In this document: positions 30,765-39,628 of the stretch, in pieces
Numbering within the stretch: the first letter of the stretch is position 1
How the letters are laid out: each line of letters starts with the position of its first letter
NCBI RefSeq assembly: GCF_000429945.1
Contig: NZ_AUCV01000031.1
Location: 1-64,000 of the forward strand
Length of the DNA stretch: 64,000 nt
DNA from: Desulfogranum japonicum DSM 18378
Lineage (GTDB): Bacteria > Desulfobacterota > Desulfobulbia > Desulfobulbales > Desulfobulbaceae
Reading direction: 5' to 3'
Notes under the pieces: model-generated
The model's database searches: none
Told to the model about the DNA's origin: nothing
What the model saw: only the letters and a program-made list of their open reading frames with translations
Translations under genes and position numbers: made by a program

Positions 30765-31904
30765 TTATTTGATGGTTTTTCTGTAATAATCAAGTCTCAT
30801 TTTCGCAGCATCCCTCCATAAATAATTCTCATAAACCTTTTTTTTACCGAGCTCCCCCATTTTCTTTAATATATTTTTGTTTGAAAAGGCTGAGATTATT
30901 GTCTCGGCGAGTTTTTCTATGTTAAGGGGTTCGTTAATAATGATACCACCACCGGTTCTCTCCGCTATTTCCGGTGCCGCACCGCATGGTGCTGCAATGA
31001 AAGGACAACCGCAAGCTAGAGATTCGAGAAGCCCAATCCCGAAGCCCTCTTCCTTGCTTACGAGAAGTGTCAGCCACGCATTTCCCATTTCAATCCAGAG
31101 TTTATTTTGTGGAACTCTGCCTTTAAAAACAACATTGTTCTCTATTCGCTTTTTCTCCACTATTTCTTTACATTTCAAGACTAAAGGGCCATCGCCAAAG
31201 AGCAGAAGCTTTGCATGAGGAATTTCCTTTACGACCTTAGCCCAGGCAGAAACGAGCATATCGATTCTTTTGAGTGGAATAAATCTAGATGAATAAATAG
31301 CTGTAGGGGTTGAAAGCCATGTCTCCCCAAATGTAAAAATTTCATCAGAAACACCATTAGGAATAACAATAGGATTGATATTCGGGAAAAAAGACGTAAT
31401 TTTCTTGGCGAGATATTGTGAAACAACAGCTACGCCGTCAAACGAGTTTATCATCTGACCAAACTGTCTTCTATATATCGTAGAGCGCTCTAATAAATGA
31501 ATATCGCTACCGTGACCGGCATAGACTATAGCCTGCCCTGGGCGACGGGCGTTTGCTACTGCTTTGCCCGCCGCAGTAAAAACCGCCTCGATAACCTCTC
31601 TATCGGCGAATTCTTCCCGAATGGTTTTCTCAAAAGATTTCATAAAGCCAGGGATGGCAAGAAGGAGGAGCGGGTTTTTCTTTAGATTTGGCCAAATCCC
31701 ATTGCCATAGGCGAGGTTACGCGCCAAGCGTGGTTTGAATCGTATTCTAATTGCGTCTCCAAAATCTTCTCCATCAAACTCGGGCGCTATAACTTTAACA
31801 TCATGTCCAAGGCTTCTTAAGGCCATAACCTGTTCAGCAATAAATGAACCTGCAGCATCGCCATTATATCTTGGATAACTCGTTGTTACAAAACCGATTT
31901 TCAA
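30765..31904 (-). CDS. Family 4 glycosyltransferase
   Basis: A 379-residue GT-B enzyme. The N-terminal acceptor domain begins MKIGFVTTSYPRYNGDAAG with the glycine-rich loop. The donor domain shows YSSRFIPLKRIDMLV, LLLFGDGPL and EEGFGIGLLESLACGCPFIA, the E-x7-E motif of GT4 retaining enzymes. The donor is a nucleotide sugar, unidentified. It is one of three soluble glycosyltransferases of the minus-strand cluster and stands between the deoxysugar genes and the polyprenyl-phosphate transferase. Confidence 0.87.
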   Translation of the reverse strand: MKIGFVTTSYPRYNGDAAGSFIAEQVMALRSLGHDVKVIAPEFDGEDFGDAIRIRFKPRLARNLAYGNGIWPNLKKNPLLLLAIPGFMKSFEKTIREEFADREVIEAVFTAAGKAVANARRPGQAIVYAGHGSDIHLLERSTIYRRQFGQMINSFDGVAVVSQYLAKKITSFFPNINPIVIPNGVSDEIFTFGETWLSTPTAIYSSRFIPLKRIDMLVSAWAKVVKEIPHAKLLLFGDGPLVLKCKEIVEKKRIENNVVFKGRVPQNKLWIEMGNAWLTLLVSKEEGFGIGLLESLACGCPFIAAPCGAAPEIAERTGGGIIINEPLNIEKLAETIISAFSNKNILKKMGELGKKKVYENYLWRDAAKMRLDYYRKTIK

Positions 31905-32015
31905 TTAGTATCCCCGTCGAGAATGGTTGAGACCACTCGCCTTTAGGCTAGGTTGGTGTCTGCCCTGAAGTGATAATTTTTTTCGAGCTCAAGAGGTGTA
32001 CAGACGAGCATCAGG

Positions 32016-32179
32016 TTTAGGGGCACGGAAAAAATACATTATCCCATCTTGCTTGTCTCTCAACTCGGTAACGTCGTCGCCTCAATGGCTCAATACGGCC
32101 AGTATGGAACCATGGAAGCGACGAGGTTACCAAACCGATATCCTACGCAATTTTTGGATATGTATTATTTTCCACGACC
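32016..32179. repeat. Palindromic repeat B, copy 2
   Basis: Second full copy of the repeat at 22349-22512. It overlaps the last codons of the glycosyltransferase gene that ends at 32165, so the C-terminal residues REGRGK are encoded by repeat DNA. Confidence 0.7.
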
Positions 32180-33130
32180 CTCACGCAAATTTTGATTGTA
32201 TTGCATGTCGAACCACATCGCGAAAAGAATGCTTTGCAGCCCCGAGACGAAGAGAAATACCGCGAATAGCGCGCTTGTCGGGGAGACCGTCCCGCTAAAG
32301 AACCTGTAAGCCAGGAGGTAATTGCCAAAGACCAGCCCCGGCACAAACAAGCATAATCCCATCAGGTAGAAAAAAACCAGGGGGTGGAAGTCGCGGATGA
32401 TGTACTTTTGCACCATACGATAAAGAAACAGCTTGAGAAGAAGCCACGTCAGCTTCGGAATCATCCGCAGGGGTTTGATGCCGCTTTTTTCTCCGATATT
32501 GTACACAGGCTGGACCGGTACATCGATCACTCGGAAATTGTAGACGTTGAGGCGGACAAGCAGGTCATTGGGTTGGCCGTAACGCTTGTACATTTGGTCC
32601 CAGTCGATAGTTTTGAGTGCTTTGAGGTTGATGGCTGTATAGCCGGATTGTGAATCGGCCACGTGCCAGTAGCCTGAAGCGATTTTGGTAAGCAACGACA
32701 TCATTGAATTGCCCAAGTATCGCACGCGCGGGATCATTTTCCAGGCGTCGCCCGTGAAAAGCCGGTTGCCCTTGGCATAGTCAGCTTGGTCATTGACAAT
32801 GGGATCTAGTAATGCCGGTAGATCATCCGGCACCATCTGCGCATCTCCCGCCATCACAACTGTAACGTCGATATCATGATCGCGGCACCATTTGTAGCCT
32901 GTGGCAATCGCGCCGCCAACGCCCTGGTTGACAGTGTGGCGAACCAGTATGAGGCGTTCCCCGGCACTAGGTTGGAAACTCTCGACTTTCTCGCAGGTGT
33001 GATCCTGACTGCAATCATCCACAATGACAATGACGTCTACAAAATCAGGCATGGTTTCGATCACACGTGCTATAAGATTTTCTTCATTATAGGCAGGGAC
33101 GACCACTCCAATTTGAGCATTTTTATACAT
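32165..33130 (-). CDS. Polyprenyl-phosphate glycosyltransferase (DPM1/GtrB-like)
   Basis: A 321-residue family 2 enzyme. IGVVVPAYNEENLIARVIE, VIVDDCSQDHT and VVMAGDAQM form the GT-A core, with GNRL and the SQSGYTAI loop of dolichyl/undecaprenyl-phosphate sugar transferases. Two membrane helices close the C-terminus (HPLVFFYLMGLCLFVPGLV and ALFAVFLFVSGLQSILFAM). It probably loads a sugar onto a polyprenyl phosphate for the GT-C enzyme of this cluster. I chose the ATG at 33130, four residues before the fold; a longer in-frame start at 33199 has no family support. The gene lies between two direct copies of repeat B. Confidence 0.85.
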   Translation of the reverse strand: MYKNAQIGVVVPAYNEENLIARVIETMPDFVDVIVIVDDCSQDHTCEKVESFQPSAGERLILVRHTVNQGVGGAIATGYKWCRDHDIDVTVVMAGDAQMVPDDLPALLDPIVNDQADYAKGNRLFTGDAWKMIPRVRYLGNSMMSLLTKIASGYWHVADSQSGYTAINLKALKTIDWDQMYKRYGQPNDLLVRLNVYNFRVIDVPVQPVYNIGEKSGIKPLRMIPKLTWLLLKLFLYRMVQKYIIRDFHPLVFFYLMGLCLFVPGLVFGNYLLAYRFFSGTVSPTSALFAVFLFVSGLQSILFAMWFDMQYNQNLREGRGK

Positions 33131-33262
33131 TGTTAAGGTTTTACTCCTGTGTAAGTATTCGTCAGTAAAACCGGAGGGTTTAAAGTATGTGTCGAGCAAA
33201 GCGGTATGTTAAAATGATGCACTGACCACCATTCAGGGCTCCCATGCAGATACTGTCAGTTG

Positions 33263-33358
33263 TTTAGGGTCACTGAAAAAACCAATTATCCAATCTTGCT
33301 TGTCTCCCAAAGCGATATCCTACGCAATTTTTGGATATGTATTATTTCCCGCTACCCT
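33263..33358. repeat. Palindromic repeat B, copy 3 lacking the palindrome
   Basis: About 96 bases matching both flanks of copies 1 and 2, but the entire central palindrome (about 70 bases) is missing. The junction reads GTCTCCCAAAGCGATATCC, where the full copies hold the stem-loop between GTCTC and CCAAACCGATATCC. Confidence 0.65.
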
Positions 33359-33690
33359 TAATCCGGTTATCCTTTTTTCGAGATCCCGAATATATGTGAG
33401 CCTCCCTCCATTTTCCAATCACTAAGCGGCATGTTTAAAGTGCCTCCACCGTAGACAACACCTTTAAAAGATGTTCGCCTTTTTCAAGGCCGAATGTTTT
33501 TCTCTCTGTTGTAATAGTTGAAGAGAGGACGTAAATCGTGCCCGTCCAAATAACATTTTGGGTAAACATCCTCCTGCCTACCGTCTAACAACGTCTGTCG
33601 ATAAAGGCGTTATCCAAAGCACGATTACAACCATTCATACACTTCTTGCAATACTTTTCCTGTTATGCAATGCCGTTGTAAAGACCTCTA
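33359..33690. other. Gene-free spacer with decayed frame
   Basis: No intact gene. On the minus strand a short frame ending near 33375 reads FKGVVYGGGTLNMPLSDWKM and then HIFGISKKG before a stop, which looks like the C-terminal end of a lost gene. The rest shows nothing. Confidence 0.3.
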
Positions 33691-33834
33691 GGAGTCTGTC
33701 GGAGAAAGCTCTTTTTTCCTCATATTCGTGTTGTTTCCAGAAAATCAATGCCCGTAACAGCAACTATATGGCTGAGCTTGATTTCTAGAAAATGCCTTAA
33801 TCTGAGAAAAAATAGCAATTCTCCGACAGACTCC
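33691..33834. repeat. MITE C, copy 1
   Basis: A 144-base element with perfect 16-base terminal inverted repeats, GGAGTCTGTCGGAGAA (33691-33706) and its complement (33819-33834). The interior has no gene. The copy at 34964-35105 is the same element in opposite orientation, roughly four fifths identical by eye. Confidence 0.8.
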
Positions 33835-34011
33835 CAAAGAATTGCATACCTTGATAATCATTAAAATATCGGGAATTCTCTTTGTCAAGGACAGTTCGAG
33901 AACATCAATATAAAACAGGGTGTCCAGACTGTTTTTCTAATTGGCTTTGGCCTGTGACCATTGCAGAAAAATGTTGACATCATATTTCAATTCTGTTTTT
34001 GTTTGGTTGTT

Positions 34012-34164
34012 TTAGGTGCTTGGCAACAAGCTAAGAGGGAATCCGGTGTAATTCCGGGACGGGCCCGCCGCTGTAACCGGGGACGAAAACTGCAAGATGT
34101 CACTGTCGTTTAACGATGGGAAGGCGCAGTAAGTAGATTGAACCGGAAGTCAGAAGACCTGCCT
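34012..34164 (+). promoter_or_regulatory. Cobalamin riboswitch 1
   Basis: The B12-box region is clear: GGGAATCCGGTGTAATTCCGG, GCCCGCCGCTGTAACCGGGG, then GGGAAGGC, and GGAAGTCAGAAGACCTGCC near the 3' end. All core elements of the AdoCbl aptamer are in order with usual spacing. A strong terminator hairpin follows at 34228-34268. No gene directly follows that terminator, so this copy either belongs to a lost gene or acts as the first of two tandem switches ahead of mutA. Confidence 0.88.
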
Positions 34165-34227
34165 ATAAACACTAGCTGCTTTCGCGAGGCAAACGAAACC
34201 AGTATCCGATACGAGGAATACCAGGGC

Positions 34228-34268
34228 ATCCCCGAATCATTTTTTAAGTGGTTCGGGGATTTTTTTTA
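34228..34268 (+). terminator. Rho-independent terminator of riboswitch 1
   Basis: A 12-base stem (ATCCCCGAATCA with its complement, one wobble pair), loop of nine bases and eight T residues. It lies 64 bases after the aptamer, the usual place of the expression platform. Confidence 0.85.
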
Positions 34269-34732
34269 TTTCCGAACGAGCATATTCAACACAAAACCTT
34301 GGCTATAAGCTGGTTGGCTGTGCTGCGCCACTTGCTCTTGTACATGAGATGTTTTCTTAGCCGTGGCTGAAACATAGAATCATGCTCCCTCCCTTTTTGT
34401 ATTTTGCCGAATACAGTTATAGAGGCTCTTTTTCCTACTCCACCCAGATAGTCAGCAGTACTGATATTACATAATGCCATGTCCTTATTTCTACTCCACA
34501 AACAGTGGGGAGGGGGAATCCGAATGTAATTTCATGGCTTTTGGGTAAAGAGTATTTTCGGCGGACATACGAGTTTCGGTGCCATTGAGGACACCTTGAA
34601 AAATTGCCAATTTACCTAACTTCCTTGCTGCACGCAAAATTTTATCCTCGGGGGTAAGCGTAGACTCCGATATCAGGTATATGCCTGTGGTGAAACTCAT
34701 CGTGCGCCTCGAATGTGAAAAAATACTTATTT
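34269..34732. other. Gene-free spacer between riboswitches
   Basis: No convincing gene. Minus-strand frames at 34286-34501 and 34491-34700 have no recognisable family and no good ribosome site; the second (LTPEDKILRAARKLGKL) has coding-like composition and may be a remnant. A B12-related gene may once have stood here behind riboswitch 1. Confidence 0.35.
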
Positions 34733-34734
34733 TT

Positions 34735-34888
34735 CAAGGTACTCATATATCGGCTTAATAGGGAAAACGGTGCAAAACCGTTGTGGTCCCGCCGCTGTAA
34801 CCGGGGACGAACGCTGTGATATGCCACTGACGTAATTGTTGGGAAGGCAAAGCAAGTAGAACGATCCGGAAGCCAGAAGACCTGCCGA
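34735..34888 (+). promoter_or_regulatory. Cobalamin riboswitch 2, upstream of mutA
   Basis: The second aptamer has AATAGGGAAAACGGTGCAAA, GTCCCGCCGCTGTAACCGGG, GGGAAGGCAAAGC and GGAAGCCAGAAGACCTGCC. Both aptamers share the conserved core but differ in the variable arms, so they are not a very recent duplication. Its likely expression platform, a terminator at 35179-35216, lies about 290 bases further, because a 142-base MITE is inserted between. The next gene is mutA. Confidence 0.88.
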
Positions 34889-34963
34889 AAATTTTTCTAT
34901 CAGCGCAAGCGGCGAGGATACCGGCTTGAACGCATGATGTGAATTTTTTATATCGAGGCATTA

Positions 34964-35105
34964 GGAGTCGGTCGGAGAATTGCAATTTTTTCTCAGATTA
35001 AGGCATTTTCAGCAAATCCAGCACAGCCATATAGTTGATATGCGAGCATTGGTTTACTGAAAATAACACAAATATTGGGAAAAAGAGCTTTCTCCGACAG
35101 ACTTC
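34964..35105. repeat. MITE C, copy 2, inside the mutA leader
   Basis: 142 bases with ends GGAGTCGGTCGGAGAA (34964-34979) and TTCTCCGACAGACTTC (35090-35105), inverted repeats with two mismatches. It is oriented opposite to the copy at 33691-33834. The position, between aptamer 2 and its terminator, means it must be transcribed as part of the mutA leader and would form a long hairpin. Confidence 0.8.
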
Positions 35106-35178
35106 TCGCAAGGTTTTCAGCATTGCCTAACGCCTTTGAAACAAAAAATTTACCAGGGTGATGAAGTAAACAGGGCGC

Positions 35179-35216
35179 AATCCCCCCTGACCAATTCAGG
35201 GCTGGGGGATTTTTTT
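35179..35216 (+). terminator. Terminator in the mutA leader
   Basis: AATCCCCC and CTGA pair with TCAG and GGGGGATT around a short loop with a small bulge, followed by seven T residues. It ends about 40 bases before the mutA ATG and is the likely OFF structure of riboswitch 2. Confidence 0.75.
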
Positions 35217-35255
35217 GCTTGTTTATCAAGTGTAATCATCAGTAAGGAGTAGACA

Positions 35256-37385
35256 ATGAGTGATGCGTTAGACATCCTGCAGGATTTTCCGGCTCACACC
35301 CATGCGGAATGGCTTGAAGCAGCACATACGTTGCTGAAAGGAAAACCATTTGACAAAGTGTTGATCAAGAAAACCTATGAAGGGATTGACATTCAGCCCA
35401 TGTATTTTCAGGCTGATCTTGAAAAGCTGGACCACATTGATGCCTTACCCGGCCAGGCTCCCTATGTTCGCGGAACAACAGCTTCAGGGGATCTGACAGA
35501 CTCATGGAAGATCGCCCAGGAGATTACCAATCCGGATCCGGAAGAATTCAATGAAGCTGTTGTTAATGATCTGAGTAAAGGGCAGGATTCTCTCAATATA
35601 CCTTTTGACAAGGCAACCAGGCAAGGGCTGAACCCAGACCAGGCCGACCTGGATGAAATTGGTGTTGGCGGCCTCTCAGTTGCCTCGGTGAATGATTTTG
35701 AGACAGCCCTTGATGGTGTTAATCTCACAGAGATTCCCTTTCTTGTTCACAGTGGTTTTTCAGGGGCGGGAATAGCGGCTCTTCTTGCTGCATTTGTGGA
35801 AAAACAAGGCAAGTCGCTTGCTGCAGTTACTGGTTGCCTGGGGGTTGATCCGCTTGGTTATCTTGCAGAGGAAGGCTCTCTGCCCATTTCCCTGGAAAAA
35901 GCCTATGATGAAATGGCTCAGCTCGTTCTTTGGGCAAAGGATAATGCTCCGGGGGTGAAAGTTATCTGCGTTCATGCTGAGCCTTACCAATACTCCGGTG
36001 GAAATGCTATACAGGAGGTTGCCTTTGGAGTGGCTACGGCTGTTGACTATATCCGGGCCATGCAAAAGCGCGGTGTAGATTTGGATACCGCGGCAAACGC
36101 TATCCTCTTTTCCTTTGCCATTGGTGCGGACTTCTTCATGGAAATCGCCAAATTCCGTGCTGCCCGCATGGTCTGGTGCCAGGTTGCCGAAGCTTTTGGT
36201 GTTGGCGAGGAAGGACAGAAAATGTCCATGCATGCCCGCACTTCCACCTGGAATAAAACCCACGTTGATCCATGGGTAAATATGTTGCGCGTTTCCACCG
36301 AGTCGTTTTCTGCCATAGCAGGCGGTGTGGATTCCATACATGTCGGGCCGTTTGATGAAATTTTCCGCCAGCCTAACGAGTTCTCCCGCAGGATTGCTCG
36401 AAACGTTCATATCGTGCTGAAAGAAGAAGGGCACTTTGACCGCGTGGTCGATCCAGCAGGCGGTTCCTGGTATGTGGAAACCATAACCAGCCAGCTTGCT
36501 GAAAAAATTTGGGAGCTCTTCCAGAACGTTGAAGGTAAAGGTGGATTGTTTGCCGCCCTTGGCGAGGGACTTCCGCAGGAGCAAACCGCAGAGGTTGCAG
36601 CAGCCCGTTTAAAAAACATCGCAGTGAGAAAAGATGTATTTGTCGGCACCAATATGTACCCCTATCTGGATGAGAAAAAAGTCGAGACCTATGATTTTGA
36701 TTTTGAAGCATTCCAGGAAGATCGTGCCGCACAGGTTGCTGCGGTGGAAAAAGGGCCTGATCTTGCATCCCTGTTGGCTTCTGTAACCGGTGAGCAGGCG
36801 AACATGAGTGCTGGGAGCGTTTGTGCCGCTGTTAAAGCCGCCGGACAAGGGGCAAGTCTTGGCGAACTGACTGCTGCATTTCGTCAGGGTGCTGCAGGGA
36901 GTGAACGTATCAAACCGCTTCACATCCACCGAGGCGCCGAGCCTTTTGAAAAGCTTCGCCGCGATACTGAAGCCTATATCGAAAAGACGGGCGAAGCTCC
37001 CAAGCTTTTCCTGGCCAACAATGGGCCTATTCCAAAACATAAGGCCCGTGCAGATTTCTCCACCGGCTTTTTTAATGTAGCTGCCTTTGAAACCATTGCG
37101 AATAAAGGCTTTGCCACTCCGGAAGAAGCCGCCGATGCAGCCCTCGAATCCGGTGCAAAGGCAGTGATTATCACAGGTACGGATGATATGTACCCCGAGG
37201 TTGTCCCGGTTATTGCGAAAAAACTCAAGGCAGCTGATCCCAATATCATGATTATCCTCGCTGGATATCCAAAGGATCATATTGAGGCCTTTAAGGAAGC
37301 GGGTGTTGATGAATTTCTGCATGTACGCGCCAATGCACTGAGTCTGCTTGGCAACCTGCAAAAGCATATGGGGGTGGTAGCATGA
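35256..37385 (+). CDS. mutA: Methylmalonyl-CoA mutase small (beta) subunit
   Basis: A 709-residue homologue of the MutA subunit. The TIM-barrel part covers residues 1-560 ([63 protein letters not shown]). The C-terminal flavodoxin-like domain (585-709) lacks the DxHxxG cobalamin motif, as expected for the non-catalytic subunit. The ATG is preceded by AAGGAG at six bases. It overlaps mutB by four bases and forms the heterodimer that interconverts succinyl-CoA and (R)-methylmalonyl-CoA. In this kind of organism the pathway serves propionate formation or oxidation. Expression is probably under riboswitch 2. Confidence 0.93.
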   Translation: MSDALDILQDFPAHTHAEWLEAAHTLLKGKPFDKVLIKKTYEGIDIQPMYFQADLEKLDHIDALPGQAPYVRGTTASGDLTDSWKIAQEITNPDPEEFNEAVVNDLSKGQDSLNIPFDKATRQGLNPDQADLDEIGVGGLSVASVNDFETALDGVNLTEIPFLVHSGFSGAGIAALLAAFVEKQGKSLAAVTGCLGVDPLGYLAEEGSLPISLEKAYDEMAQLVLWAKDNAPGVKVICVHAEPYQYSGGNAIQEVAFGVATAVDYIRAMQKRGVDLDTAANAILFSFAIGADFFMEIAKFRAARMVWCQVAEAFGVGEEGQKMSMHARTSTWNKTHVDPWVNMLRVSTESFSAIAGGVDSIHVGPFDEIFRQPNEFSRRIARNVHIVLKEEGHFDRVVDPAGGSWYVETITSQLAEKIWELFQNVEGKGGLFAALGEGLPQEQTAEVAAARLKNIAVRKDVFVGTNMYPYLDEKKVETYDFDFEAFQEDRAAQVAAVEKGPDLASLLASVTGEQANMSAGSVCAAVKAAGQGASLGELTAAFRQGAAGSERIKPLHIHRGAEPFEKLRRDTEAYIEKTGEAPKLFLANNGPIPKHKARADFSTGFFNVAAFETIANKGFATPEEAADAALESGAKAVIITGTDDMYPEVVPVIAKKLKAADPNIMIILAGYPKDHIEAFKEAGVDEFLHVRANALSLLGNLQKHMGVVA

Positions 37386-39565
37386 TGAATCCTGATTTTA
37401 CCAAAATGGTGTTTAACACCGGCAAGCCGCAGATGAGCTACGACAAATGGGCTGCCAATATCCAGAAAGAAACCGGCATGACGGCCGAAGACCTGGTCTG
37501 GAAAACCGTTGAGCAGATTGATGTCAAGCCCATGTACACCCGCAATGATTATGACGGACTGGATCACCTGGGGTATCATGCAGGTATACCGCCGTATCTC
37601 CGTGGCCCCTATGCAACCATGTTTGTCATGCGTCCCTGGACGGTTCGCCAGTATGCGGGGTTCTCCACAGCTGAAGAGAGTAATGCCTTCTACCGTAAAA
37701 ACCTGGCAGCAGGTCAGAAAGGTCTGTCCATTGCTTTTGACCTGGCTACCCACCGAGGTTACGATTCCGACCACCCCAGGGTTGTAGGTGATGTTGGCAA
37801 GGCCGGGGTTGCGGTTGATTCCATCCTGGATATGAACATCCTTTTTGATGGTATCCCGCTGGATCAGATGACGGTATCCATGACCATGAATGGCGCGGTG
37901 CTGCCCATTCTCTCCTTTTACATCGTTGCTGCAGAAGAGCAGGGCGTGCGCCAGGATCAGCTCGGCGGCACCATTCAGAACGATATCCTCAAGGAATACA
38001 TGGTGCGGAATACCTATATCTATCCGCCGGCTGAATCCATGCGGATAATCTCTGACATCTTTTCCTATACCGCCCAGAACATGCCCAAGTACAACTCCAT
38101 CAGTATTTCCGGATACCATATGGAGGAGGCCGGTGCCACTTCAGATATTGAAATGGCCTATACCCTTGCCGATGGCTGGGATTACGCCCGTGCGGGGGTA
38201 AATGCCGGGATGAGTATTGATAAGTTTGCCCCGCGGCTGTCCTTTTTCTGGGCACAGGGCATGAACTATTTCATGGAGATCGCCAAGATGCGTGCAGCTC
38301 GCGTAATCTGGGCAAAAATTATCAAAACTTTTAACCCCGAGAACGTGAAGTCGCTTGCCCTGCGTACCCACAGCCAGACCTCGGGATGGTCGCTTACCGA
38401 AGGCGACCCCTTCAACAATGTCTGCCGTACCACCATTGAGGCCATGGCTGCTGCTTTAGGACATACCCAGTCCATGCACACCAACTCCCTGGATGAGGCG
38501 ATTGCACTGCCAACAGACTTCTCAGCCCGTATTGCCCGTAACACCCAGTTGTATCTGCAGGATGAAACCAATATCTGTAGACCTGCTGACCCCTGGGGCG
38601 GTTCCTATTACGTAGAAGCACTTACCGGTGCTATAATGAAGAGGGCCTGGGGACACATCATGGAGGTTGAGAAACTTGGCGGCATGGCCAAAGCCATTGA
38701 GACCGGCTTGCCCAAGATGCGCATTGAAGAGGCAGCGGCCCGTCGTCAGGCAGGGATTGATTCCGGTAGCGAGAAAATTATCGGTGTTAACACCTATTGT
38801 CTTGATGAAGAGGAAGCGCTGGATACTCTTGAAGTTGACAACACAGTGGTCCGCGAGGCTCAGCTCAAGCGGCTTGCCAAGCTCAGGGAGATGCGCGATG
38901 AAAGCAAATGCCGTCAGTCTTTGGAAGCACTGACCAAATGCGCTGAAACCGGAGAAGGCAACCTGCTGGCACTGTCCATTGAAGCAGCCCGTGCGCGGGC
39001 AACACTCGGAGAGATTTCCGATGCACTTGAAAAGCCTTGGGGGAGACATGTTGCTGTGATTCGATCTATATCTGGAATCTATAAGGCTGAGTTCAGCGAG
39101 CAGGAAGAAATGGAAAAGGTTATCAAGATGACCAAAGATTTCGAGGCAAAAGAAGGGCGCCGTCCTCGTATCATGGTTGCCAAGCTTGGGCAGGATGGTC
39201 ACGACCGTGGTGCCAAGGTTATCTCCACAGCCTTTGCCGATCTTGGCTTTGACGTCGACGTCGGACCGCTTTTCCAGACGCCGGAAGAAGCAGCGCGTCA
39301 GGCCGTTGAAAACGACTGTCACATCATTGGTTTCAGTTCGCTTGCCGCAGGTCACAAAACCTTGTTGCCTGCTCTTGTCCAGGAACTGGAAAAACTGGGG
39401 CGTCCGGATATCATGGCCGTCATCGGCGGAGTTATTCCGGCCCCTGACTATGAATTTCTGTATGAAAGCGGGGCAGCGGCCATCTTCGGACCGGGTACGG
39501 TTATTCCGGTAGCAGCGCAGAAGGTGCTGGAGGAGCTCAACGCCAGATTACATCCTGACGACTAA
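37382..39565 (+). CDS. mutB: Methylmalonyl-CoA mutase large (alpha) subunit
   Basis: A 727-residue catalytic subunit. The substrate barrel shows [38 protein letters not shown] and [20 protein letters not shown]. The C-terminal cobalamin domain has [12 protein letters not shown] near residue 603, the DxHxxG motif whose histidine replaces dimethylbenzimidazole, and [12 protein letters not shown] near the end. All residues expected of an active AdoCbl mutase are present. The start codon (37382, or the next ATG at 37385) overlaps the mutA stop. Confidence 0.95.
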   Translation: MMNPDFTKMVFNTGKPQMSYDKWAANIQKETGMTAEDLVWKTVEQIDVKPMYTRNDYDGLDHLGYHAGIPPYLRGPYATMFVMRPWTVRQYAGFSTAEESNAFYRKNLAAGQKGLSIAFDLATHRGYDSDHPRVVGDVGKAGVAVDSILDMNILFDGIPLDQMTVSMTMNGAVLPILSFYIVAAEEQGVRQDQLGGTIQNDILKEYMVRNTYIYPPAESMRIISDIFSYTAQNMPKYNSISISGYHMEEAGATSDIEMAYTLADGWDYARAGVNAGMSIDKFAPRLSFFWAQGMNYFMEIAKMRAARVIWAKIIKTFNPENVKSLALRTHSQTSGWSLTEGDPFNNVCRTTIEAMAAALGHTQSMHTNSLDEAIALPTDFSARIARNTQLYLQDETNICRPADPWGGSYYVEALTGAIMKRAWGHIMEVEKLGGMAKAIETGLPKMRIEEAAARRQAGIDSGSEKIIGVNTYCLDEEEALDTLEVDNTVVREAQLKRLAKLREMRDESKCRQSLEALTKCAETGEGNLLALSIEAARARATLGEISDALEKPWGRHVAVIRSISGIYKAEFSEQEEMEKVIKMTKDFEAKEGRRPRIMVAKLGQDGHDRGAKVISTAFADLGFDVDVGPLFQTPEEAARQAVENDCHIIGFSSLAAGHKTLLPALVQELEKLGRPDIMAVIGGVIPAPDYEFLYESGAAAIFGPGTVIPVAAQKVLEELNARLHPDD

Positions 39566-39576
39566 GCCCCACTCTC

Positions 39577-39605
39577 TCGGCTCCTCCGCTTTATTGAGGA
39601 GCCGA
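39577..39605 (+). terminator. Intergenic hairpin between mutB and meaB
   Basis: A perfect 10-base stem (TCGGCTCCTC with its complement) and nine-base loop, followed by AAATTTTAA. The weak T-run suggests partial termination or RNA processing that lowers meaB relative to the mutase. Confidence 0.5.
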
Positions 39606-39628
39606 AAATTTTAACTGAGGGAGTGCAT

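Noticed and set aside
33558-33788. 76-residue plus-strand ORF
   Set aside because: More than a third of it is read through MITE C copy 1, which is non-coding in its other copy.
35760-39355. Long minus-strand open frames opposite mutA and mutB (up to 280 residues)
   Set aside because: They lie wholly within strongly conserved coding sequence of the mutase and show no family motif of their own.
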